A stretch of DNA of 64,000 nt, from positions 1,240,001 through 1,304,000 of the forward strand of contig NZ_AP014821.1 of NCBI RefSeq assembly GCF_001548115.1, read 5' to 3'. Under the pieces are notes generated by a model, which made no database searches, was not told the DNA's origin, and saw only the letters and a list, made by a program, of their open reading frames with translations. Position 1 is the stretch's first letter. Each line of letters opens with the position of its first letter. The DNA comes from Geminocystis sp. NIES-3709 (GTDB taxonomy: Bacteria; Cyanobacteriota; Cyanobacteriia; Cyanobacteriales; Cyanobacteriaceae). A program made the translations under genes and the position numbers. This document shows positions 36,544-45,764 of the stretch, piece by piece.

Positions 36544-38448
36544 TTATTCAGCACCCCTAATTAAATTAATAATTGTTGTTTTATCTAATGCCGATGGAGA
36601 AAGATTAATATATTCTTCTTCTTTATTATCTGGTATTTTATCTATAATTTTTGCTCCTGCCATAGTTAAAATTTCACTAAAATCAATAGAATTAACCAAT
36701 TTACTGACTAGATATTGTCTAGCTTTTTGAGACTGTTTATTGTAACTAGAAGTAATAGAGTTGCCGATACTTATATTAGCAAAATAAACCCGATTTTCTT
36801 CATTAATATTGACAATTAAACCTAAAATATTTTGCTTTTTAGTAATAGTTATATTAGCAGACCCAATAATTTTATTAACATCTACCATATAGTTTTTATT
36901 AAAATTATCTGGTTTTTCTTGTGCTACTAAAATTTTAGCTTCAACTTTTTCTCCTTCCATGAAATTATAATAGTTTGCCATTAAAATTCTTGCTTCTTGA
37001 TCAGCTTGTTTAAAATAAAAAAGCTCAACCGCACCATTCGGAGGGGGTGCATCGGTAACATCCCCTGAAAATAAAACCTCTTTTTCTTCTGCATAATAAT
37101 TTGCATCCCAACCAATTTTTCCTGATTCTCCTATCACAGATAAGTCTAAATCTACTCTATTTTTCTTGGTATTTGTCCAATGAATACCGACAATCATATC
37201 TTCAGTGGTGGTAACATAAGTACCTGTGGGAAAATATCCTGTAAATTGTTTTTCTGTGGCAGGTAAAGCATAATGAACGTTATGGGGAATATAAATAGTT
37301 TTACCCTCGACATTTTTTTTCATATCTTCCACAATGGAATTGACGACAATATCTAAGGCTTGTTGGGTTTTATCTTTAACCATATCCCACCATTCAAAGT
37401 CAAATTCTGTTGCCCAACCTTTGCCATTTCTAACTCGATAAACGATCGAATCGGAAATATCCAAGCGGTATTTTAAGGCGTAAGCGAGACGAATTTTGCG
37501 GAAAATGGTTGCTTTTTTGATTTTTTGAGCTAAAGTTTCTAAGTCTAATTTTTCATATTTTATTTGACTGGTGACATTATTTAGATAGTCAACGGGGAGA
37601 GGTTTATGTAATTTATTCGCTTTTTTTCTTAGTTGATTAAAATATCTTTTATTACTAGAAATCGACTTCATCGCTAAGAATAATGGTTTAAAGCGAAAGA
37701 AAATTGAAGCTAAATCATCGGGGGCTTTTTTTAGCAAAGTATCTAAAAATTTGCCGTTAGATTGTTTAATTTTATCGATGAGATATTTATTCTTTATTAG
37801 CAAAGATTCATCAGTTAATTTACTGATCAAATGACGTAAAAATTCTACGGGTTCTGATGGTACAATGCCATAAAAGTCATATAGTAAGGCTTTTAATTCT
37901 CGGTTGCCGATTTTTTCGACAAAACTAGGATTGAAGTTATGGCTTTTGATGATGTCCATTATATCATCGAGGGTTTCTTGTGCTAAGGCAATACCATCGG
38001 CTAAATTGATAATCTGCTCAAGGATTTCCTCAGCCGTCATGGCTTTAATCACCACCAACGGAATATCATCGGTAATAGCAGGTAACTCTAATATTTCTTT
38101 GGGGATATAAACTGCGTCTTCTCGATAAATGCCTAGTCTTTCAAAGCCATAGGTTGTAATGTAGTGAATGATTTGTTGCGTAACTAATGATTCCATCGAA
38201 GAATCTTGAATTATTTTCCATGATTTATGGAAGGCGGAATTGGCTTTAATTCCTGAAATACCGACAACACTTTCAATAAGATTGAGTAGGTTTTCATCAG
38301 GAGCGATCGTATCTTCAAGAATATAACCATTTTGAATTGTTCTTACCAATACTGACTCAGGTAAGTTTTTCTTTTTCTTATCTTTAACTTCGATCACGAA
38401 GTGGGGCTGCACGATCACATTAAATAATCTTAACGTTGCTTTATTCAT
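36544..38448 (-). CDS. 634-residue protein of unknown function with a TerD-like C-terminal motif
   Basis: I do not recognise a named family with confidence. Residues 1-330 are helical and charged. The segment around 385-480 reads KTIYIPHNVHYALPATEKQF, then IVGIHWTNTKKNRVDLDLSV, IGWDANYY, LFSGDVTDAPPPNGAVELFY. The VDLDLS / SGD / GAxE order resembles the TerD (tellurite/stress) fold and the C-terminal part of the MXAN_6230/SCO0854-like proteins. The likely theme is a calcium-binding stress domain, but that is inference. There is no signal peptide or membrane segment. It is transcribed away from the interrupted tRNA gene 100 bases upstream. Confidence 0.5.
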   Translation of the reverse strand: MNKATLRLFNVIVQPHFVIEVKDKKKKNLPESVLVRTIQNGYILEDTIAPDENLLNLIESVVGISGIKANSAFHKSWKIIQDSSMESLVTQQIIHYITTYGFERLGIYREDAVYIPKEILELPAITDDIPLVVIKAMTAEEILEQIINLADGIALAQETLDDIMDIIKSHNFNPSFVEKIGNRELKALLYDFYGIVPSEPVEFLRHLISKLTDESLLIKNKYLIDKIKQSNGKFLDTLLKKAPDDLASIFFRFKPLFLAMKSISSNKRYFNQLRKKANKLHKPLPVDYLNNVTSQIKYEKLDLETLAQKIKKATIFRKIRLAYALKYRLDISDSIVYRVRNGKGWATEFDFEWWDMVKDKTQQALDIVVNSIVEDMKKNVEGKTIYIPHNVHYALPATEKQFTGYFPTGTYVTTTEDMIVGIHWTNTKKNRVDLDLSVIGESGKIGWDANYYAEEKEVLFSGDVTDAPPPNGAVELFYFKQADQEARILMANYYNFMEGEKVEAKILVAQEKPDNFNKNYMVDVNKIIGSANITITKKQNILGLIVNINEENRVYFANISIGNSITSSYNKQSQKARQYLVSKLVNSIDFSEILTMAGAKIIDKIPDNKEEEYINLSPSALDKTTIINLIRGAE

Positions 38449-38548
38449 CTTTCAAGATCCTTGAATTATAAAGAGGGCGAGAGATAGTGTTAGTACCCAA
38501 AACTAATGGCTTTCGCCACGATAAGGAATCTCTTTTGCCCCCTTTTGT

Positions 38549-38713
38549 TGGGGAAGGCAGGAGTCGAACCTGCAACCGGCGGGTTATGAGCCAAAATTAG
38601 GAACTTGCTTTGCATTCTGCGGAAAGTAATAACCGGTTAATAACCAAAATCAAGGAACTTTCTTTGCATTCTGCGGAAAGTAAGACGCTGCTCTACCATT
38701 GAGCTACTTCCCC
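38549..38713 (-). tRNA. tRNA-Met(CAU), interrupted by a 93-bp insert
   Basis: Minus-strand bases 38713-38686 give acceptor GGGGAAG, D arm GCTC/GAGC and the first three bases (GCG) of the anticodon stem. Bases 38592-38549 give GG, loop CTCATAA, CCCGC, T arm GCAGG-TTCGACT-CCTGC, acceptor CTTCCCC and A73. Joining them gives a perfect 72-nt tRNA with anticodon CAU and stem GCGGG/CCCGC. Between them lie 93 extra bases (38593-38685). CCA is not encoded (AACA follows). It could be a pseudogene or a gene with a novel removable insert; a group I intron is excluded by size. Whether CAU reads Met or, if modified, Ile is open. Confidence 0.75.
38593..38685 (-). repeat. Two near-identical hairpin repeats inside the tRNA gene
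   Basis: On the plus strand two copies of a 37-38-base unit start ccaaaatt/ccaaaatc (38591 and 38644, 53 bases apart) and contain ctttgcattctgcggaaag. That sequence folds as CTTT-GCA/TGC-AAAG. The linker ggttattaaccggtta on the minus strand looks like a diverged copy of the adjacent tRNA segment. The units differ at only a few positions. Confidence 0.8.
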
Positions 38714-38756
38714 TTTATTGTTCCTATTTTCAGTTTAACAATAAAATATGAAAAAG

Positions 38757-38852
38757 TATAACTGTACTTTAGACCAAATTAACACATAAAAGAATCACAT
38801 CTTTTGAAATCCCTTTAAGTAAAGCAACATGGCAACTAAAACAAGTCTATAA
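38757..38852 (+). mobile_element. Degenerate remnant of the 21762-24304 type IS
   Basis: gtataactgtactttagacc matches the IS end with one change or two. It is followed directly by agaatcacatcttttgaaat and ccctttaagtaaagcaacat, which correspond to about 22302-22342 inside the decayed transposase. The sequence between is deleted. It lies 44 bases from the 5' end of the interrupted tRNA gene. Confidence 0.75.
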
Positions 38853-38944
38853 TTTTATAGTTCACCCTTGGTTGAATAGGATAAATTTTTTTGATTTTTA
38901 GCGAATTTAGAAATACAAAAACTTGGTAATAAACTTATTTTTGT

Positions 38945-41287
38945 CTATGGGAGCATAACTTTATTTTTAGCGTAAAAACTACGCTTTAATAAGTTAAATT
39001 GTGATTGTAAATAATCAGTATTAGGAGTAATATTTCCATAACGCCATTGTACATAACTATTAGTAATTAAATCAACAATTTCTATTTGTTCAATGGTTAA
39101 AAATTCTCTTAAGCTATTAGCGTACTCTAAAGGTGTTTGAGCGACATTTTTTCTATAACCTTTTTCTGCTAACAAGTCTAACATTTCGCGATCGAGTTTT
39201 TCCAGAGGATGAAGTTTAGCTAATCTCAGACGATATAAAAATTTTTGAGAAAAATTCCATGCTAACCAACTAATAAAAGTAAAGATAATTAAGCCTAAAA
39301 AACTAATTAAAATACCGACAAAACTTCCTGTTAAAAATTGCCATAATTTTACAAGCCAATCGGCACTAATAAGATTAGTAATAGTATTAAAAATTTTACT
39401 AAATAAAATTGTCAGAAAACTGGTGATAGGAGAAGGCAACCAACTAGCTACCCATTTCCAAAGTTGTCCTAAAACCCCGAAGGTATTGTCATCTTCAAAG
39501 GATGGTGGTATGATTTCATGACCGGGAAGAGGATCAAAATAATGCCATCCATAGTTAGGGAAATAGACTTCTGTTAAAGCGTGGGCATCTGTATTATGTA
39601 CGATATAGTAACCGGTGAAAGGGTTAAATTGTCCACTAGCAAAACCTACAACTAAGCGAGATGGAATATCGATCGATCGTAGCATCATAGTGTAAACTGT
39701 AGCGAAATGATCAGGATAACCACCACCATTTTTCAAAAATGCTAGAGTTAAATCTTCTCCGTCTTCTAAGAGGGGAAATTCTGGTTGAATTTGATAATTT
39801 TGTTTGATAGCTTGGGCAAGATATAGAGATTTTTCATAGTTTGACTCTAATTTATTCGGAGATTTAGCTAATAATTCTTCCGTTTTAAGTCTTACTTTTT
39901 CTCTGATTTCTTCAGGTATTCCTAATTGATATTTAGTAATAGATGAGGGGTAATTATTTCCTGCTTGTTTTAATGCGGTTTGACTCCGATAGGGAACTCG
40001 TGATATGGTAGTATAGGTTAAACCTTCAATTAATCCTGTAGGCGATCGTAAACTACCTTCACTATCTAAAGCAACTTGTTCAGTAGGAAAGTATAAGTAT
40101 TGAGGATAATTAAGAACAGGAATAATATTAGGTAAATCAGAAACTACGGTATAAGTTTGAATAATTTTACGAGTATCACTTTGCAGATAAGGCATACTCA
40201 GATTAAACTGATAATTCCAAGGATTGCGGTTAATATCAATAGTCTGGTCTTCTCTGGAAATATTCCATCCTTGTCCTGTATAATGATCAAAGGCTAAAAC
40301 TCTCCAATAACCGGGTGCTTGAGAGCGTATTCTTAAAACAATCTTTTTCTTTGATATATTGCCTTTTATATTTTGATTAATAGTAGTGTTAAAACCATAG
40401 TAAGAAGTATCAGGATTATCGCCACTACCGCCATCTCCTACTGAATCTCCATTTTCTCCTTGACGACTACCATCAGGATTATAACCGGGGTTAACAATTC
40501 CTCTATCTTTTTCTCCCGGAGTAAAGTTTTTTTGTAAGCCATCAGGTGCTTTTACGGGAAAACTCTGTAATTTATATCCTGCATAGCGAGGCATAATGGC
40601 AAATAAAGACAATCCTAAAACGATGATAATTAAAGCAAAGCTAGTTAACTTTTTTGGGGATAAAACGGAATTTTGCCACCATAGTTGTTTTTTATTAACA
40701 TTTTTTTCCCGTTGAATTTGCTTATATTCTACTTCCCATATTTTCAATCCCATTCTCGATCGATAATCTAATACCATAGTGGGAATAGCTATGAGTAAAA
40801 ATAGTAATAACCAAGGTGCGAAAGCTAAAGTTTGAGATAAAGTAGCGGCTACCCCGATTAAAATTAAACCAATAATCATGGAGTAACCTAAATCTTTTCT
40901 TCTCGGTAAATCGAAACTATGTAAAACCTGTAATTGTACTAAAAACTCTGCCAATACTAGACGATTATCAAATATACTCTCTAAAAGATTGCCTAAAAAT
41001 AATACTAATGTTACGATCATAGCGATCGCTAAACCAAATTTAAGACTAATATTACGTTGTTTTCTTCTTCGCCAACTAACAACACTCCCCACAATACTTA
41101 AAGGAATTGCCCAAACACTCATCGGAAATGAACTTTTAGCCGCTACATCGGTAGCAATAATTCCCACTATTACCATTATTTGCACTAAGATTCGCAATAA
41201 AATAGATTCTTCCGTTTTTGGTGATGGAAAAGATTCTATCTGTTTGATAATAGCCTTAAAACTGGGAATTTTAGGTAAGTTTTCCAT
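38945..41287 (-). CDS. Transglutaminase-like membrane protein (TgpA/DUF3488 type) lacking the catalytic Cys
   Basis: The 780-residue protein has an N-terminal block of six membrane segments (about 30-230), an extracytoplasmic region with a transglutaminase-like core, another membrane segment (about 665-690) and a cytoplasmic C-terminal DUF4129-like tail. In the core the usual GYCEHFA-type motif reads GYPDHFA, with Pro525 where the nucleophilic Cys should be. The His and Asp segments (NTDAHALTEVYFPNYG and FDPLPGHE) are kept. From memory this Cys-less form is common in cyanobacterial homologues, so it may bind rather than hydrolyse or cross-link. The role is unknown; cell-envelope related is a guess. 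Confidence 0.85.
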   Translation of the reverse strand: MENLPKIPSFKAIIKQIESFPSPKTEESILLRILVQIMVIVGIIATDVAAKSSFPMSVWAIPLSIVGSVVSWRRRKQRNISLKFGLAIAMIVTLVLFLGNLLESIFDNRLVLAEFLVQLQVLHSFDLPRRKDLGYSMIIGLILIGVAATLSQTLAFAPWLLLFLLIAIPTMVLDYRSRMGLKIWEVEYKQIQREKNVNKKQLWWQNSVLSPKKLTSFALIIIVLGLSLFAIMPRYAGYKLQSFPVKAPDGLQKNFTPGEKDRGIVNPGYNPDGSRQGENGDSVGDGGSGDNPDTSYYGFNTTINQNIKGNISKKKIVLRIRSQAPGYWRVLAFDHYTGQGWNISREDQTIDINRNPWNYQFNLSMPYLQSDTRKIIQTYTVVSDLPNIIPVLNYPQYLYFPTEQVALDSEGSLRSPTGLIEGLTYTTISRVPYRSQTALKQAGNNYPSSITKYQLGIPEEIREKVRLKTEELLAKSPNKLESNYEKSLYLAQAIKQNYQIQPEFPLLEDGEDLTLAFLKNGGGYPDHFATVYTMMLRSIDIPSRLVVGFASGQFNPFTGYYIVHNTDAHALTEVYFPNYGWHYFDPLPGHEIIPPSFEDDNTFGVLGQLWKWVASWLPSPITSFLTILFSKIFNTITNLISADWLVKLWQFLTGSFVGILISFLGLIIFTFISWLAWNFSQKFLYRLRLAKLHPLEKLDREMLDLLAEKGYRKNVAQTPLEYANSLREFLTIEQIEIVDLITNSYVQWRYGNITPNTDYLQSQFNLLKRSFYAKNKVMLP

Positions 41288-41481
41288 GAAGAAAATTAAT
41301 AATTAACAATGGACAATAAGAGAATTTTAACGTCTATTTTGAATAAACCGCTATGAAGTCAATAGTCGTAATTCTTCATTTTTCATTCTGTTGCTAATCG
41401 TGAGTAAATGAGACAAAAATCAGGTTAAGATTTTAATATGAATAAATATTGAAAAATATTATTGTGAATTTACCTTTGAAT

Positions 41482-42045
41482 ATGAACACAAATTTAGTTG
41501 TAGAAAAAGAAAAATTAGAAAATCCTCCTCTCGAAATGCACTATTTGGGGGATAAAGTTTTACGTCAACCGACAAAAAGAGTAGCTAAAGTTGATGATAG
41601 TATTCGGGAGTTAGCAAAAGAGATGTTGCAAACGATGTATAGTGAAAATGGCATTGGATTAGCCGCCCCTCAAATTGGTGTTAATAAACAAATTATTGTC
41701 ATTGACTGTCAACCAGATAACCCAAATAATCCGCCTCTGATTCTTATCAATCCTGAAATCAAAAGATTTAGTAAAGATTTATGCGTTATGGAAGAAGGAT
41801 GTTTAAGTATTCCCCAAGTGTTTTTAGAAGTAACTCGTCCCCGATCGATCGAAGTAGTGTATAAAGATGAATATGGCAAACAGAAGAAAATAAAGGCAAT
41901 GGGTTTATTATCCCGTGTCATTCAACACGAAATGGATCATCTAAATGGGGTATTATTTGTTGATAGAGTACAAAATAGCTTTGCTTTAACAGAGGAATTA
42001 AATAAAAAAGGTTTTTCTGTTTCTGCCGTGCAACCCATAAGTTAA
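41482..42045 (+). CDS. def: Peptide deformylase
   Basis: This 187-residue metal enzyme removes formyl groups from new proteins. All three motifs are present: GIGLAAPQIG (motif 1), EGCLSIP with the metal-binding Cys (motif 2), and QHEMDHLNG with HExxH-type metal ligands (motif 3). I start at the ATG at 41482 (MNTNLVVEKEKL). In-frame upstream starts (TTG at 41449, GTG at 41464) add a short extension that the family does not need. Confidence 0.95.
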   Translation: MNTNLVVEKEKLENPPLEMHYLGDKVLRQPTKRVAKVDDSIRELAKEMLQTMYSENGIGLAAPQIGVNKQIIVIDCQPDNPNNPPLILINPEIKRFSKDLCVMEEGCLSIPQVFLEVTRPRSIEVVYKDEYGKQKKIKAMGLLSRVIQHEMDHLNGVLFVDRVQNSFALTEELNKKGFSVSAVQPIS

Positions 42046-42206
42046 GATAAGGGATTGCTGACTAAAAGTATAAAACAGAAATATAGAAAAATCATGAGTC
42101 AAAACCTGATAATTCTTAGTGTCTTTGCGCCTTTGCGAGAGATAATATCATACTTTGTTTGTCAAGCATTATTAACCTATATATTAAAAATATCAACTAA
42201 AAAAAT

Positions 42207-42563
42207 ATGAATAATCAAGGAAAAGGACAAGGATTTGGATTCGGCTTAGGTAAAATGAAAGAATTAGCCGCCGCCTTTCAAAAAGCTCAGCAGATACAAG
42301 AAGATGCTAAAAATCTTCAAGCAGAGTTGGAAGCCATGGAAATTGAAGCTCAAAGTGCTGATGGTTTCGTTATTGTAAAAGTTAGTGGAGATCAAAAACC
42401 TCTTAGTATAGATATTAAACCCGAAGCCTTAGTGGGTAAAAGTGCGGAAGAATTATCAGAATTTGTCACTGCTGTTGTCAAAGATGCACATCAAAAATCT
42501 ACTGAGATAATGAGAGAAAAAATGGAATCTCTCACCGGTAATTTAGGTTTACCCGGAATGTAG
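42207..42563 (+). CDS. YbaB/EbfC family nucleoid-associated protein
   Basis: The 118-residue protein starts with a Gly-rich stretch ([20 protein letters not shown]). The family helix-strand core follows ([20 protein letters not shown], then [17 protein letters not shown] and [20 protein letters not shown]). YbaB dimers bind DNA as a small tweezer-shaped protein. In many bacteria it sits beside dnaX-recR; here its neighbours are def and a phosphatase. Confidence 0.93.
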   Translation: MNNQGKGQGFGFGLGKMKELAAAFQKAQQIQEDAKNLQAELEAMEIEAQSADGFVIVKVSGDQKPLSIDIKPEALVGKSAEELSEFVTAVVKDAHQKSTEIMREKMESLTGNLGLPGM

Positions 42564-42616
42564 TCAATTTTAGGAATTAGGAATGAATAATTTTAGCTAT
42601 TTTGCTTGATTTTGTT

Positions 42617-43093
42617 ATGGAAAAAACTAAATTACTTTTTGTTTGTCTTGGTAATATTTGTCGATCGCCTTCAGCAGAAAATATTATGAATTATTTAATC
42701 GAAAAAGAAGGTTTAAGCAATGAATTTGAGTGTGATTCTGCCGGTACATCAAGATACCATCTAGGGGCTTCCCCTGATAAGAGAATGAGTATTTCTGCTA
42801 AAAAAAGAGGGATAATATTAAAGGGAAAAGCAAGACAAATAGAAGAATTTGATCTGGAATATTATGATTTAATTTTAGCAATGGATAAGTCTAATTATGT
42901 TGATATTTTAGCTCTCGATCGAAGTGGAAAATATAAAGATAAAATAAAATTAATGTGTGATTTTACCACAAAATTTAAAGACAAAGAAGTACCCGATCCT
43001 TATTATGGAGGAGAATCAGGTTTTGACTATGTAATTGATTTGTTATTAGACTCTTGTCAAGGATTATTAGATTATTGTCAAAAAAACAAATAA
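42617..43093 (+). CDS. Low-molecular-weight protein tyrosine phosphatase
   Basis: This 158-residue enzyme (ATG at 42617, MEKTKLLFVCLGNICRSPS; a TTG 15 bases upstream is less likely) has the P-loop CLGNICRS with nucleophilic Cys and binding Arg, and the general-acid loop DPYYGG with its Asp. Members dephosphorylate tyrosine on proteins, in bacteria often linked to exopolysaccharide. No kinase partner is adjacent. Length and motifs are complete. Confidence 0.93.
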   Translation: MEKTKLLFVCLGNICRSPSAENIMNYLIEKEGLSNEFECDSAGTSRYHLGASPDKRMSISAKKRGIILKGKARQIEEFDLEYYDLILAMDKSNYVDILALDRSGKYKDKIKLMCDFTTKFKDKEVPDPYYGGESGFDYVIDLLLDSCQGLLDYCQKNK

Positions 43094-43109
43094 TTGTTGT
43101 ATCAAATTC

Positions 43110-43352
43110 TCATAAATTTTCTTGACGTTTCAATTGACTTGTCCATTGTCCATGAATGTTAACTCCATAGGGTATAAAGTAAGTTAAGATAGCTGAAATC
43201 CATCTTTGTCGAGTCATATTTTCTGTTATCAAAGCGTTTCCATGATTAATAAGAAAAAGAATTGTCCCGACACAAAAAGCCACTTTTATTGCTGATAGCC
43301 TAAACTGAGGATTAAATAAATTTTGCCAATAATCAATGATATTTGTAAGCAT
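43110..43352 (-). CDS. nrtS: NrtS-like nitrate/nitrite transporter, small subunit
   Basis: The 80-residue protein has two membrane segments (about 20-38 and 52-66) with the pattern FLINHGNALITENMTRQRWI then TYFIPYGVNIHG. This matches the small NrtS family shown in some cyanobacteria to support nitrate and nitrite uptake. It is convergent with the phosphatase gene, 16 bases away, and no other nitrogen genes are nearby. The family call is from memory of the motif. Confidence 0.7.
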   Translation of the reverse strand: MLTNIIDYWQNLFNPQFRLSAIKVAFCVGTILFLINHGNALITENMTRQRWISAILTYFIPYGVNIHGQWTSQLKRQENL

Positions 43353-43626
43353 AATTTAAAGTCTTTAGAAATATTTTTAACAAGATTTAACAAATATAAA
43401 TCATAGCAGTTTCAATATTAAAATTGATATTTTATAAGGATATAGAAGTTTGCAGTTTTTAATGACTGAAAATCATAAATTAATTTTAACTAAAACTTTT
43501 ACTCCTTAATCTTTGACTTTCTAACATGGGTTGCTTTTTGCCTACTTTCACCAGTAAAATTAGATTCTTCTTAAGTTTAATTATCGATCGAGTAAGCTAT
43601 TTCCTCTCATATTGAAATTAGAAATC

Positions 43627-44544
43627 ATGACTATAACCGATGATACACAACCTTTAACTATCAGTGAATTTCCCACTAAACGTCAACTATGGTTTGCTGC
43701 AATAAAACCGCCTATGTACACTGTAGCTATTATTCCCATTAGTTTTGGGACTGCCTTGGCTTACAAAGAAACGGGTATTTTTGATTTAAAAATTTTTATC
43801 ACTTTTTTATTGTCCGCAATTTCGATTATTGCATGGCTAAATTTGAGTAATGATGTTTTTGATGCAGACACAGGAATTGACGTAAATAAAGCCCATTCAG
43901 TAGTGAATCTGACGGGAAATAAAAGCCTTGTTTTCTGGATTAGTGTGGTGTTTTTATTGTTAGGATTAGGAGGCATTTTCTTTATTAATTATTGGTTAAA
44001 AGATTGGACTGTCTTATGGTTAATTATCGCTTCCTGTGCCTTGGGTTATAGTTATCAAGGGCCACCTTTTCGGTTCGGTTATTTAGGATTAGGAGAAATA
44101 ATCTGTTTTTTCACTTTTGGGCCTATGGCGATCGCATCTGCTTATTATAGTCAAACTCAAAATTTCTCTGTGTCTTCTGTGTGGGCATCAAGTATTATCG
44201 GAATATCCACTTCAATTATTCTTTTCTGTTCCCATTTTCATCAAGTGAAAGACGACATCGCTGCTGGTAAAAAATCCCCCATTGTTAGACTAGGTACAGA
44301 TTTAGGCTCAAAAGTATTAACAATTTCTGTAATCCTATTTTATGGCTTCTGTGTTGTGTTAACCGTAATCAAAATACTGCCCTATAGTGCTTTAATAGTA
44401 ATGCTAAGTCTCCCGATCGCTTACCAATTAACTAACCATGTAAATAAATACCACAATCAACCAGATAAAGTTAAAAATAGTAAATTTATCGCAGTGAATC
44501 TACACTTTTTAAGCGGTGTATTGTTATGTCTCGGTTTAATTTAA
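43627..44544 (+). CDS. menA: 2-carboxy-1,4-naphthoquinone phytyltransferase
   Basis: This 305-residue UbiA-family prenyltransferase has about eight membrane segments and the Asp-rich motif NLSNDVFDADTGIDVNKAHS. It has the second conserved region HFHQVKDDIAAGKKSPIVRLG. It attaches the phytyl chain in phylloquinone synthesis for photosystem I. I start at the ATG at 43627 (MTITDDTQPL); a TTG 15 bases upstream is in frame. The 274-base upstream spacer holds no gene. Confidence 0.93.
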   Translation: MTITDDTQPLTISEFPTKRQLWFAAIKPPMYTVAIIPISFGTALAYKETGIFDLKIFITFLLSAISIIAWLNLSNDVFDADTGIDVNKAHSVVNLTGNKSLVFWISVVFLLLGLGGIFFINYWLKDWTVLWLIIASCALGYSYQGPPFRFGYLGLGEIICFFTFGPMAIASAYYSQTQNFSVSSVWASSIIGISTSIILFCSHFHQVKDDIAAGKKSPIVRLGTDLGSKVLTISVILFYGFCVVLTVIKILPYSALIVMLSLPIAYQLTNHVNKYHNQPDKVKNSKFIAVNLHFLSGVLLCLGLI

Positions 44545-44628
44545 TTTATCAAGATCTCAAAAATATCATAAAGTTACCTATTTATAAAAATTTTAAAACA
44601 TTATTAGTTCCTTTTTTTCGCAAAAATT

Positions 44629-45618
44629 ATGGCAAAAACAGAACCAAAACGAACCTTTTTATTAGAATTTGAAAAACCGTTAGTAGAACTACAGGCAAAA
44701 ATTGATCAAATTCGAGAATTAGCCGAACAAAATCAAGTTGACGTATCAGAAAGACTTAAAGAATTAGAAGATAGAGCAGAACAGTTACGGCAAGAAATTT
44801 TTAGTACTCTTACTCCCTCCCAAAAATTACAAATTGCTCGTCATCCTCGTCGCCCTTCTACTCTTGATTATGTTCAAGCAATGACGGATGAATGGTTTGA
44901 ATTGCATGGCGATCGTAGAGGTTATGATGATCCTGCACTTATTGGGGGTATTGCCAGATTAGATGGTCGTGCAGTGGTAATTATTGGACATCAAAAAGGA
45001 CGAGATACCAAAGATAACGTCGCTCGTAATTTTGGCATGGCATCTCCCGGAGGTTATCGTAAAGCCATGCGTTTAATGGAACACGCCAACCGTTTTTCTA
45101 TGCCTATTATTACCTTTATTGACACTCCGGGAGCTTATGCAGGGGTTGAAGCAGAAAAATTAGGTCAAGGGGAAGCGATCGCTTATAATCTCAGAGAAAT
45201 GTTTAGTTTAGACGTTCCTATTATTACTACAGTAATTGGAGAAGGAGGATCCGGCGGTGCATTAGGTATTGGAGTAGCAGAAAGATTGATGATGTTTGAA
45301 CACTCCGTTTACACCGTAGCGAGTCCGGAAGCCTGTGCCGCTATTTTGTGGAAAGATGCTAAAAAATCTGATCAAGCTGCGATCGCTCTTAAAATTACAG
45401 CTAAAGACTTAAAAGAGTTAGGAATCATTGATCAAATCTTACCTGAACCTCCCAGATGCGCTCATTCCGATCCTTTAGCCACTGCGGCCATTCTCAAAAA
45501 AGCAATTTTAGACAACTTGGAATACCTATCTAACCTCACTCCCCAACAAAGAAAAGAACTGAGATATGAAAAATTCCGTAATTTAGGAGTGTTTTTGGAA
45601 ACAGAATCAGCGTCATAG
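44629..45618 (+). CDS. accA: Acetyl-CoA carboxylase carboxyltransferase subunit alpha
   Basis: The 329-residue protein is AccA. It has an N-terminal helical region ([20 protein letters not shown]) and [57 protein letters not shown] and the oxyanion region [13 protein letters not shown]. With AccD it moves the carboxyl group from biotin to acetyl-CoA, the first step of fatty acid synthesis. As in most cyanobacteria, accD is not adjacent. Confidence 0.97.
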   Translation: MAKTEPKRTFLLEFEKPLVELQAKIDQIRELAEQNQVDVSERLKELEDRAEQLRQEIFSTLTPSQKLQIARHPRRPSTLDYVQAMTDEWFELHGDRRGYDDPALIGGIARLDGRAVVIIGHQKGRDTKDNVARNFGMASPGGYRKAMRLMEHANRFSMPIITFIDTPGAYAGVEAEKLGQGEAIAYNLREMFSLDVPIITTVIGEGGSGGALGIGVAERLMMFEHSVYTVASPEACAAILWKDAKKSDQAAIALKITAKDLKELGIIDQILPEPPRCAHSDPLATAAILKKAILDNLEYLSNLTPQQRKELRYEKFRNLGVFLETESAS

Positions 45619-45764
45619 CTCATAATCTCAATTTTTGACGATTTTTCGAGATTTAAGAGTTGTCATTTTTAATTTATTATTCGTAATTCTTTATTATAGT
45701 CTCAAACCATGATATTGTGATTTTTACAAACAAATTTGAATCTAGTTTCTAGCTAAAATTAATT

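Noticed and set aside
38593-38685. Group I intron in the tRNA gene
   Set aside because: Group I introns in cyanobacterial tRNAs are over 200 nt with a conserved core; 93 bases of repeated hairpins cannot form it.
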